From Candidatus Gottesmanbacteria bacterium RIFCSPHIGHO2_02_FULL_39_11 (GTDB lineage: Bacteria > Patescibacteriota > Microgenomatia > 2-02-FULL-39-11), in contig MFJL01000015.1 in assembly GCA_001779195.1 (NCBI GenBank), positions 1 through 43,334 of the forward strand: a stretch of 43,334 bases of DNA. The letters are read 5' to 3'. This document shows, piece after piece, positions 16,738-25,564 of this stretch. Each line of letters starts with the position of its first letter. Positions within the stretch are counted from its first letter, which is position 1. The notes beneath the pieces were generated by a model. The model saw only the letters and a program-made list of their open reading frames with translations, had not been told where the DNA came from and did no database searches. The translations under genes and the position numbers were made by a program.

Positions 16738-17592
16738 TTAAAGAGAATTTAAGTAGTCTATTACTTTCTGTTGTCTTATTAAATGAGCCAGATAGTAGGT
16801 GTCTTTTTTCATAGCTTCCCGATCCTCAGGCTTCTCAACTTTTGCGATAACAGCCTCAATATCTTCCGGTGTGACTATGATTTTCTGCTCTTCCGCGACC
16901 TGTAACAAAGCAAATTCAAGCATGAGGTTTTTCTCGGCTTGGGTGGTGTATTCACCTTTCAGTTTATCTGTTGTTGTGTTTTTTGCCATAAGATACTGCT
17001 CAACCGTAAGGCCCAGTTTTTTTGTTTGATCCAAAAGGTTAGTAAGCATCCGGTTCACCTCATCTTGGACTAAAATGTCCGGTACTTCAGTCTCAGTTTC
17101 GCTTACCAGAGCTCCTAAGAGTTCATCCAGAGAGGGTTTATTATCCCCCTCTTTTGCCGGAGGGTCTCCCGGCTTATAAATTTTGACTTTACCTTTTTTA
17201 AGTTCAGCAATCTTTTCTTTGTAGTTTTTAAGCTTAACAACGGGTTTTATGGCGCAAATTGCAGTAAATTCCCACGGCTCATTTTCTTTAGCGCTTTTTA
17301 TGGTTACCTGAGGAGAGGAGATAGGATTGATAGAATTGGTTTTTAACGCCTCGGCATATGACTTAGGAACGATTTCTTTTATCACTTCTTCATATACTTT
17401 CTTCTGATCGATTTTTTCTTTGACGAGATCTATAGGAGCTTTACCTTTGCGGAATCCGGGAAGTTCTGTATCTGAAGCAACTGCAGCAAAAATAGTTTCG
17501 TACGTAGCTTTTACCTCATCCCAGGGAATGGTTACCGTAAGTTCAACGGTTGATTTAGGAAGCGATTTTACGGTTGATGCAGCCATAATCAC
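16738..17592 (-). CDS. tig: Trigger factor-like chaperone lacking a PPIase domain
   Basis: 284 aa; VELTVTIPWDEVKATYETIFAAVASDTELPGFRKGKAPIDLVKEKI (ribosome-binding signature GFRKGKAP), then C-terminal helical domain directly. Confidence 0.82.
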   Translation of the reverse strand: MIMAASTVKSLPKSTVELTVTIPWDEVKATYETIFAAVASDTELPGFRKGKAPIDLVKEKIDQKKVYEEVIKEIVPKSYAEALKTNSINPISSPQVTIKSAKENEPWEFTAICAIKPVVKLKNYKEKIAELKKGKVKIYKPGDPPAKEGDNKPSLDELLGALVSETETEVPDILVQDEVNRMLTNLLDQTKKLGLTVEQYLMAKNTTTDKLKGEYTTQAEKNLMLEFALLQVAEEQKIIVTPEDIEAVIAKVEKPEDREAMKKDTYYLAHLIRQQKVIDYLNSL

Positions 17593-17690
17593 GAATTATA
17601 CAATGAAAATGATCAATTTCCAATGCTCAATGTACAATGATACAATCAGATAAAGAATATTAAACGAACAACGAACAACGAATTACGAGT

Positions 17691-18134
17691 ATGTCAATTT
17701 CTAATAACAAGCCTTGTCCGGTATGCGGAAGATACCTGAACCGTGCGATGTCTGTTGATGCTTTGGTAGTAAAGGACGGTAAAGTACTTCTAATATTAAG
17801 AGGAGAAGATCCGTATAAAGGATACTGGGCAATTCCGGGCGGCCACCTGGATTTTGATGAGACTTTAGAAGATGCGGCTCTGCGGGAACTGAAGGAAGAA
17901 ACAAACTTAAAGGGATCGCAGACTCAATTACTCGGAACATACAGCAATCCCAAACGTCACCCCAAACAAACCGCCGCGGCAACTTTTATTATTCTGGATC
18001 CACAAGGGGAAGAAAAACCCGGCGATGACGCAAAAGAATGCAAGTATTTTCCCTTAGATAAACTTCCAGAAAATTTAGCATTTGACCACAGAGAGATTAT
18101 TGACGACTACAAACATTCAACATTTAACAAATAA
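17691..18134 (+). CDS. NUDIX hydrolase
   Basis: 147 aa; GGHLDFDETLEDAALRELKEETNL Nudix box; N-terminal CPVCGRYLNR Zn-ribbon-like. Confidence 0.92.
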   Translation: MSISNNKPCPVCGRYLNRAMSVDALVVKDGKVLLILRGEDPYKGYWAIPGGHLDFDETLEDAALRELKEETNLKGSQTQLLGTYSNPKRHPKQTAAATFIILDPQGEEKPGDDAKECKYFPLDKLPENLAFDHREIIDDYKHSTFNK

Positions 18135-18139
18135 CACCG

Positions 18140-18844
18140 ATGGAAAAAAATAAAAAGATAAATAAAATATTAAAAATACTAAAAAGTACATATCCCACAG
18201 CAACTATTGCTTTAAACTTTTCAAATCCTTTAGAGCTTTTGATTGCGGTTATTTTGTCCGCTCAGTGCACGGATAAAATGGTAAATACGGTTACGGATAA
18301 ATTGTTTAAGAAATATAAAACATTAAATGACTATTGCAGCGCCTCTTTAACTGAGTTTGAAAGCGACATTAAATCAACCGGTTTTTATCATAATAAAGCA
18401 AAAAATATTTTAGAAACGGTAAAAATTTTAAAAGAAAAGTTTGGCGGTACAGTTCCCAAAACAATGGAGGAACTGATTACTTTAAAAGGGGTAGCAAGAA
18501 AGACTGCAAATATTGTTTTGGGTAATGCGTATAAAGTAGTTGTTGGAATTCCGGTTGATACACATGTAGGAAGAATCAGCCAGCGTCTGAGACTTGTCGA
18601 TCTTGAGAAAATCGGAGGAAAGAGAACGGTTACATTTAAAAGAAAAGGGAAGGAAGTGGTCGACTTTAAGAAAGATGCCGATGCCAATAAAATTGAGAAA
18701 GAACTGATGAACGAAATTCCCCAAAAAGATTGGATAAAAATAAGCTACGAGATTATCGATCACGGCCGTGCAATCTGTAAAGCAGTAAATCCGAAATGCG
18801 AGATCTGTCCCCTATCCGAACTGTGTCCGGCGTCAAGGGTGTGA
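18140..18844 (+). CDS. nth: Endonuclease III
   Basis: 234 aa; LLIAVILSAQCTDKMVN, LKGVARKTANIVL, VDTHVGRISQRLRL; 4-Cys FeS motif CKAVNPKCEICPLSELC. Confidence 0.93.
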   Translation: MEKNKKINKILKILKSTYPTATIALNFSNPLELLIAVILSAQCTDKMVNTVTDKLFKKYKTLNDYCSASLTEFESDIKSTGFYHNKAKNILETVKILKEKFGGTVPKTMEELITLKGVARKTANIVLGNAYKVVVGIPVDTHVGRISQRLRLVDLEKIGGKRTVTFKRKGKEVVDFKKDADANKIEKELMNEIPQKDWIKISYEIIDHGRAICKAVNPKCEICPLSELCPASRV

Positions 18845-18917
18845 GATATGTGTCGAATATGTTACAAAATGAAATATAGTAAAAAAACTCAGGTTTGTCA
18901 GATGTTTTTTCACCATA

Positions 18918-19025
18918 TATACTGAAAAATGCCTTTTTCAGTATAAACCCTTTTTACACTGAAAAATTTTTCTTAAAATTTTTCAGTGCTAATCCGTTTT
19001 GCGAACTCTACGAGTTGCAAACCGG
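18918..19025. repeat. Three adjacent strong hairpins between convergent genes
   Basis: TATACTGAAAAAtgccTTTTTCAGTATA; CACTGAAAAATTTTtcttAAAATTTTTCAGTG; CCGTTTTGCGAACTCtacGAGTTGCAAACCGG. Confidence 0.8.
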
Positions 19026-19042
19026 AGTAAGATGGGTATAAA

Positions 19043-20428
19043 TTACTTAAAACGGTATATTATTTTTTCTTTTAATTCTTTTCTATAAAGTACATTTGTA
19101 AGTAATAGCCTGATATAATCCAGTCCCAATATTGAGATGATATCTACGTATTTTGGATTGCGTACAATTCCTGCCATTACTTTAGTTGGTGGAATACCGC
19201 TGTCTATTGCATTCCATAGCCCATCTTCATGCAGACTTTTAATTAAAAATTCTTGTAATCTGCTCGTTGCTGTACTTCTACCTTTTCCTGCGAGCGCCGC
19301 TTCCATTTTTCGTTTGCTTAGAGCTACCTGTTGTCCGAAATTAACCGGACTGGATCCTATCAGCATATCGTGTGGATTCCATTTACCTGTGTTTAAATAA
19401 CGCTGTATTTCATCTGCCATAATCTCTGCATATCCAGCAATGTTGCGAATAAGATACCCATTAAGCGGTTGATTAAGTCCTAATGATTCACCAAAGGCTG
19501 CAACACCACTTTCAGATGGAATCGAACGATAATCTAATAATCCTTGACTAAAAGATCCTGATACTACTTCCTGGCGTTTATCGAATGCAATGGGTATACC
19601 TCTGTCATTAAACCATTTAACATAGGCTTTAATCAGGTGTTTAAGTTTAGGAGTATGCCACTTAGCAATATCTATTAATGTTGTTTCCCAGCCTACAACG
19701 ACTTCAGCTAATCCATTTCCTAGTGGCATAACCCACCCAGCACCTTCTTTGGGAATTCCTTCTCCTAGTGCAGGAAAACCATCTGCAAAAAGCAAAGCAT
19801 CTTCGGATCCATGATACGGATATACTCCTCCGAAACAAGCCCTGACTGTTCGTTTCCCAACAGAATCTTGAATAATTTTATTTCCGAGAAGATTACTAAG
19901 AACACGGACTCTTGAACCTGTTGCATCAATAACGATATCCGAAGTAATAATATCTTCATGTGTTGTTTTAACTTCCCAGCGATGATCTGTATTAGTCACC
20001 TGGCATACAGATTTACCGGTAAGCACATGGTTATTAAACTTACTTCCTAATATATATCGTAGTTCTTCTAAAGAAAACGTCACAAATCCGTTTTTTCGCG
20101 TACTGTTTGGTAATACCTCTTCTCGTACAACTAGTCCGGGAGCTGATGCGTCATATCGAGTGTATCCTGTAATCAATTTTCTATCTTTTGCTTTTTCCTG
20201 ATATTCAGGATCAAGACCTAAAGTTGTTGCTGCATATAAAGAAGTCAGATAATGAATTGATGGACTTCGAGGTTCTTTGCTTGCTTCTAAAACAACATGA
20301 TTTAAACTGCGCCTCTCTAATTCTCTACTAAGAGTCAAGCCACTTAAACTTCCTCCTACAATAACAACAGGAGTTTTAATAATAATAGGTCCTTGTTCGG
20401 ACGATCTAATTGTTTCATTACGATACAT
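19043..20428 (-). CDS. FAD-dependent oxidoreductase (lycopene cyclase/geranylgeranyl reductase-like)
   Basis: 461 aa; TPVVIVGGSLSGLTLSRELERRSLNHVVLEAS Rossmann; IVIDATGSRVR; FGESLGLNQPLNGYLI. Confidence 0.8.
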   Translation of the reverse strand: MYRNETIRSSEQGPIIIKTPVVIVGGSLSGLTLSRELERRSLNHVVLEASKEPRSPSIHYLTSLYAATTLGLDPEYQEKAKDRKLITGYTRYDASAPGLVVREEVLPNSTRKNGFVTFSLEELRYILGSKFNNHVLTGKSVCQVTNTDHRWEVKTTHEDIITSDIVIDATGSRVRVLSNLLGNKIIQDSVGKRTVRACFGGVYPYHGSEDALLFADGFPALGEGIPKEGAGWVMPLGNGLAEVVVGWETTLIDIAKWHTPKLKHLIKAYVKWFNDRGIPIAFDKRQEVVSGSFSQGLLDYRSIPSESGVAAFGESLGLNQPLNGYLIRNIAGYAEIMADEIQRYLNTGKWNPHDMLIGSSPVNFGQQVALSKRKMEAALAGKGRSTATSRLQEFLIKSLHEDGLWNAIDSGIPPTKVMAGIVRNPKYVDIISILGLDYIRLLLTNVLYRKELKEKIIYRFK

Positions 20429-20541
20429 CGGCGGGGATTGTAAAGAAAAGAAGTGGAATAGTCAATCCTGATAGGCTAGAATACGAATTCTTATAGTCTA
20501 TATTCTCCTGATAGCCTACAAAATATAGTTCTGATATCTTG

Positions 20542-20678
20542 GCTTAGAAGTCATCTCAAAACCGTCATCCTGAACTTGTTTCAGAGCCTGTCCTGAATTC
20601 GGTTCAGGAATCTTCTGAAGATGCTGAAATGAATTCAGCATGACGCAGACGCGGAGGTTTCGAGACTACTTCTAGTAT
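20542..20678 (-). mobile_element. 137-bp MITE-like repeat, copy B
   Basis: Reverse complement of 10750-10886 with about 2 mismatches by eye. Confidence 0.82.
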
Positions 20679-20694
20679 TTATAAAGAATATTAT

Positions 20695-21021
20695 CTATGA
20701 AAAGTTTTTGAGAAGGGACTGAGGATTTTTTGACTGATCTGTGTTTGAATTAAGTTCTGTCTCTGTCCCATTGGCAGAGACGGGGGAAATTTCACTGGTT
20801 GATTGAGGGGTTTTTTCAGGGGGTGGAGCGCCCAATCCTTTATTACGAGTCTTAAGAAATGCTTTTGTTGCGTCAGATACAGCTTTAGGTACATTGATTG
20901 GTCTAACCTTATCAAAATTTTCCATATTAGAAATGGTAGGTCCCGAACCGTGTCCTGAACTTAAGCGTCTCTGTGAGAGAGTTGATGTATCTGCTTCTAT
21001 AATAATTTCTGCACTTTCCAT
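20695..21021 (-). CDS. Hypothetical protein
   Basis: 108 aa MESAEIIIEADTSTLSQRRLSSGHGSGPTISNMENFDKVRPINVPKAVSDATKAFLKTRNKGLGAPPPEKT. Confidence 0.55.
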   Translation of the reverse strand: MESAEIIIEADTSTLSQRRLSSGHGSGPTISNMENFDKVRPINVPKAVSDATKAFLKTRNKGLGAPPPEKTPQSTSEISPVSANGTETELNSNTDQSKNPQSLLKNFS

Positions 21022-21256
21022 AATTATGTATATAATACAATAATAAATACTTGGCGGGAATAGACTTCATGCATAGGCTTAGCTAAACACTCCATCAATA
21101 CAGGGATAATTCTCATTAATTATACCATGGAATAAACGGTACTATAAGATGTAATCCGAAGTATATTTCAGAAGAAATGTGTATGGTAGAGTAGTGGAAT
21201 ATTTGACACCCAATATCTTCAACAGTAAAATAAACCGCTTTATCAAATAGTAGACT

Positions 21257-21988
21257 ATGGAAATACTAAACATAAATGTAGGGGGAATGATGGTACCTCT
21301 TCATACATTTGAAAGTGAGTGGAAGGGTACGGAGCCAGATCCCGCGGATAAATTTTGGAAATTCCGTCTTCCCGATCAGCCGAGAGAGAAAGATCCCTAT
21401 GGTTCTTTTCACTATTTTCCGGAGTGTATCGGGAAACTAAGCTTACCCTTAACGATAGAAGATCGGGTAGGGCTTTATTCTGATCTCAAGAGCCGAAGAA
21501 GAAATGAATCTCCGTTGGCTGGTATATTGTTTGATAGGGAAACGCGCGCATTAGTAATAGATACGATGGATTTAATAGGAACCCAAGTAAAAGAGGAGGT
21601 CTATTCCGATTCTGTTTTTAGAGCACTTATATTTAATCCCCACCCGCCCGTAATTGAAGGGCTCCAAATTGGTGAGAGATACCGGGAAGCTTCACTGGTA
21701 TATCCCGGTTCTGACTGGCCAAGGACCGTTTATGTAAAAGGAGAAGTGACAACTCCTGAAGGGAAAATCGAAGGGTGGATGGGTCCGCAGGATGTTACAT
21801 GGCATTCAGCGGATATGGTAAGAGAAAGAAGCGGAGTATTTATATCTCCTATTGAGGAGGGAATTTTGTATTTCTGGTATTTTGACAAGTTAGCCGATGA
21901 AGTAGCGAAAAAAGCTTCTGATCTTAATTTTAAACCGAACATCAGACTAACTCCGGAGCAGAATATAAGAATCGTTTACAAAAGATAA
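21257..21988 (+). CDS. Hypothetical protein, no family recognised
   Basis: 243 aa ORF MEILNINVGGMMVPLHTFESEWKGTEPDPADKFWKFRLPDQ. Confidence 0.7.
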   Translation: MEILNINVGGMMVPLHTFESEWKGTEPDPADKFWKFRLPDQPREKDPYGSFHYFPECIGKLSLPLTIEDRVGLYSDLKSRRRNESPLAGILFDRETRALVIDTMDLIGTQVKEEVYSDSVFRALIFNPHPPVIEGLQIGERYREASLVYPGSDWPRTVYVKGEVTTPEGKIEGWMGPQDVTWHSADMVRERSGVFISPIEEGILYFWYFDKLADEVAKKASDLNFKPNIRLTPEQNIRIVYKR

Positions 21989-22065
21989 ATATTATTTACT
22001 CTTCATTTTCGGCTTGTTTGGAAAGTCTTCAGTTGTGCCGGAAAGAAGACTTGCTTATCCATTCG

Positions 22066-22971
22066 CTACTGACACTGTGAGTCACAGGCTATTTCGTCTT
22101 TGTCTGCATCTCTTGCACCACATCCGCAAACAGTCAGTTGATACTGGGCCTCAGCACAGGACATATTCGGACAGGTTTTACTACAGTTGCAGGCGTAGCT
22201 TTCCGATTGCGTCTGGCTTTGTTGAGTTTGTACTCCTCCAACTTGAGATTTTGTCGGTGTGCTGAAAATTTGAGAGATGGTTGGGGTTATCAGACATGCT
22301 TCTCCCCATAAGCCTCTGTTATTTTCCCTTGCTTCCTGTTCGGCCAACCGGAATTTTTCCTGATACTTAATATCGGGTGGATACGATGAAGATTTGGCAT
22401 AACCTTCTTTTACCAACAGTTCATTGACAAGTATGTTGTCTTTGTACACATACCGAAGCAGTCTTCCATATTTGTCGGTTTCAGATACATCTTTTTCCAA
22501 TCCCACAATTTGTCCTTCAACTAATTCCTTATTCCGGGCAGATGCTTCTTTTGCATAACATTGGACAGGTTTCCGGGGATCCACAGCTTCCGGAGTATCG
22601 ATACCGATATACCGGATTACTTTTCCGTTCTCAAGACTAATAGTGTCTCCATCGATAACTCTTTTGACCGTAGCAAGTTCCAAATTCAAAGGTGCCGGAG
22701 TAATAGACGGTTCAACTATAGAGGAAGGAATGGGTACAACTGTAGGGGCTTGAGTAATCTTAGTCTCGGCAACTTGTAAATTGTTTTTTGAAAGTGAGAC
22801 AATAATTCCCATCAAAATAAAAGATGCGAGTAAACTGCTGCCGAAAATGATAAATACTTTTTTACGGGTAGGATTTGGTATATGAAATAGAGAAAGTATC
22901 GGTGGCCAGAGCAGTCCTATGGGAAGGAGTATAAGGAAGAGAAGAAAAAGTAATACAGATAAACCAACCAT
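22066..22971 (-). CDS. Membrane-anchored thermonuclease (SNase-like) with C-terminal Cys-rich Excalibur-like tail
   Basis: 301 aa; N-terminal TM helices; VKRVIDGDTISLENGKVIRYIGIDTPE, DKYGRLLRYVYKD, EQEARENNRGLWG; tail CGCGARDADKDEIACDSQC. Confidence 0.9.
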   Translation of the reverse strand: MVGLSVLLFLLFLILLPIGLLWPPILSLFHIPNPTRKKVFIIFGSSLLASFILMGIIVSLSKNNLQVAETKITQAPTVVPIPSSIVEPSITPAPLNLELATVKRVIDGDTISLENGKVIRYIGIDTPEAVDPRKPVQCYAKEASARNKELVEGQIVGLEKDVSETDKYGRLLRYVYKDNILVNELLVKEGYAKSSSYPPDIKYQEKFRLAEQEARENNRGLWGEACLITPTISQIFSTPTKSQVGGVQTQQSQTQSESYACNCSKTCPNMSCAEAQYQLTVCGCGARDADKDEIACDSQCQ

Positions 22972-23271
22972 AATAAGATGTGACAGATTACGCGGGAAAC
23001 TCTCACGCCAGTGCCCCGGAGGAGCCTGTAATTGAACACTTTCTCCCCTGGATTCAGAAAATCATGCTCGCCTACGAGATCAAAAGCACAGATGAAACTG
23101 ATCCATTTCCGCCCGAAGGCATCAAGCTTTCTAAGGGTTATTATACGAAAAAAGTTAATTGATTAATATAGAACCTAGACGGATATATAAATTTACCTAT
23201 TGATCAGCACCGACATATTCTGATTATATAAAATTAAGTGCTACGCGCTACGTTGACAAAATTAGAAAATT

Positions 23272-25485
23272 TCAAAACAAACTCATTTGGTCTTTATTAA
23301 TGACTTTATTTTTAGAGGAACTGATAATTTTAGTTAATCCCAAACTTCGATAAGTTCGCAGTCGTTTAAAATACATCAATTTCAGCATGGGTGCTTGGTC
23401 ATCAAAGTAATCATGAACGACGGCTTGTGTTTTACCCTCACAATTTCTTTGCACTCTACCAACATACTGAATTAACTTACCCTTCCAAGAAGATGGAAAC
23501 GCCAGAAATAAGTGAGATACGGCTGGCCAATCAAAACCTTCGCCAATCAACTTGCCAGTAGCGATTAGCAATTGAAAGCGTTCTTGATTCATCCGTTTGG
23601 CGGTTCGCTCGCGTTGTTTTTTAGTCATAACTCCGGTTGCAATAGCGGCATGGATACCCTTGGATTTTTGTCGAACCAATTCAAGTAACTTCTCACAATG
23701 CTCAATCCGTTCGGTAAGCACCAAGCATTTTGCACCGGTTGTTAAAACTACTGCAATGTCGCTGGCAATTTGCTCATTCCGATTTACGTCGGCTACAATG
23801 AATCGACAGGCTTTCTGAAAGTCTTCCTGTTTACCGTTTCCTTTAAATTGGGTTTTCCGAGTAATTAACTCTGTTTTGATTGTTGGTCTTGATTCATTGC
23901 GTTTATCTTGATCATTATTTGTAGCCGTTATTACCTGGTCGCTGATGTATAAATACATCAATTTTTCCAATTTGTCCTTGCGAAAAGTAGTGGCGGTTAG
24001 CCCTAAAACATATTTTGCTGGGAATTGTTTGACTACAGTACTAAAAGTATTTGCAGGAACATGGTGGCATTCATCAATAATTATTAACCCAAAATCATTT
24101 TTTATTTCATCAACTCCTCGCCTGGATAGAGTCATATAAGAGGCAATAGTAACTTTTTTACCAATTTTCCACTTATTATCGCCAATCAACCCTAAATCAT
24201 CTTTTGCCAGCGAAAAGTAATCGGCAATTCGTTTTTGCCACTGATGTAGTAGGGTATTGGTGTGAACAATAATTAGCGTTTTTTGACCCAGCTTTTTCGT
24301 CAAAGCTAGAGCAACCATGGTTTTACCAAACCCCGGTTGAGCTTCCAAAATTACGCGATTATTTACAACCAGTCTCGACAAAACTTGTCTCTGGTCTTTT
24401 CGTAGAATTAATTTTGAAGGAAAACGCATCTGCTTAGTGGTTATTCGTTGATCGGTAATTTCAACTTTAAGTTGTTCTTTTTGAATAAATTCGTTTAGTT
24501 TGTTTAGAAATCCCAACGGAACGACAACACCATCTGGTAATACTCCAAGAGTTTTAATAAATCTTGATGTTTGCCATGTTGAATAACCAAATCTCTCTTT
24601 GTCATAAAAGTCAGGATTGGGGAAGTTCAACTCCTTTTTTAGATAGCCATAAAGCTTATCTGGTAACCAAATATTGGGAATGAAAATATTTGCTCTCAAA
24701 ACCAGCTTGACTTCATGGCTTTGAGTGATGGCTACCGGCTGATCGTCAGCCTCTTCATTCTCTTGAGTTTTGAGGTTTTCGTCAGGTGTTATCTTAGTAT
24801 TTGCTGAGAGTTTAACCGGAAGTTTTATATAGCGCTCAAGAAATTGATCAACTTCTTGCTTGGTTATTTTTCGAATCTCGCGTAAATACTGTCATTGGTT
24901 GGGAATCGCTATGCCGTCTTGGTTAATAAACACAGTTTTTTCTTCAACGACAAATTTTCCTTGAAGAGGTAAACAAATCAAATTGCCATAACCCTTGCCG
25001 GTATGTTCGTCTTGGCTTGGGAACATTCGATCAAACGTCTTTCTGTTCTTAATACCTGCCTGACCTAGGAGAAGTTTACCCATCTGACGCGCTTTATAGG
25101 CAGGTAACCGTTCGCTAAAGAAAAACCATAGATGTCCACCATTACCGGATTTTGACCGTTCTACAGCACAAAATAGACCGTTATCTATGGCAATAATTGA
25201 TACATTTTGTATCAAGTTAAACCAATCAAGTCTATCAAAATCAATGGCTAAGAAAGCAGTTGTATTGTCTGGAAACAAGGGGTAAACCCCAAGGGTTTGA
25301 TTTCCTTCAAGGTGGGCTAAGATAACTGTATCCGTCAGTGCTTGTGGACTTTGATTTAAGCGATAAACTGGGGCATAACCAGACTTTTTCTGAGATAAAT
25401 CTTCCCAATATCGAGCAAAGACGTCATCTCTGGTATTAAACAGAGATCTGTATAGCTTAATGTCTTCGACTGATATATTAGACAT
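23272..25485 (-). CDS. TOTE-type primase-SF2 helicase, one reading frame interrupted by a TGA at 24892-24894
   Basis: 25485-24892: LYRSLFNTRDDVFARYWEDLSQKKSGYAP...FLAIDFDR...ERSKSGNGGHLWFFF...DRMFPSQD...GYGNLICLPLQGKF; same frame after TGA: QYLREIRKITKQEVDQFLERYIKLPVKL... then helicase EAQPGFGKTMVALAL, IIIDECHH, LGLTATTFRKD, QYVGRVQRNCEGK. Confidence 0.85.
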
Positions 25486-25515
25486 ATCTTTTCATTTAAC
25501 TGAAAGCAACTAACT

Positions 25516-25545
25516 AATTGTTTTCATTGACAGTGAAAACAAATT
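25516..25545. promoter_or_regulatory. Dyad (putative operator) overlapping a sigma70-type promoter for the DUF4143 gene
   Basis: AATTGTTTTCA-ttgacag-TGAAAACAAATT; -35 TTGACA 25527-25532, 17-nt spacer, -10 TATAGT 25550-25555. Confidence 0.65.
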
Positions 25546-25564
25546 GTATTATAGTAGATAACAT

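Noticed and set aside
23000-23040. agtgccccggaggagcctgtaattgaac as an attachment-site duplicate of the tRNA-Leu 3' end
   Set aside because: Similarity to gtgccggggagaggacttgaacc is weak and gapped; no integrase is present.
24892-24894. TGA in the TOTE gene as evidence for an alternative genetic code
   Set aside because: Other well-defined genes (e.g. rplT) terminate at TGA and long conserved genes contain no internal TGA, so standard code 11 fits.
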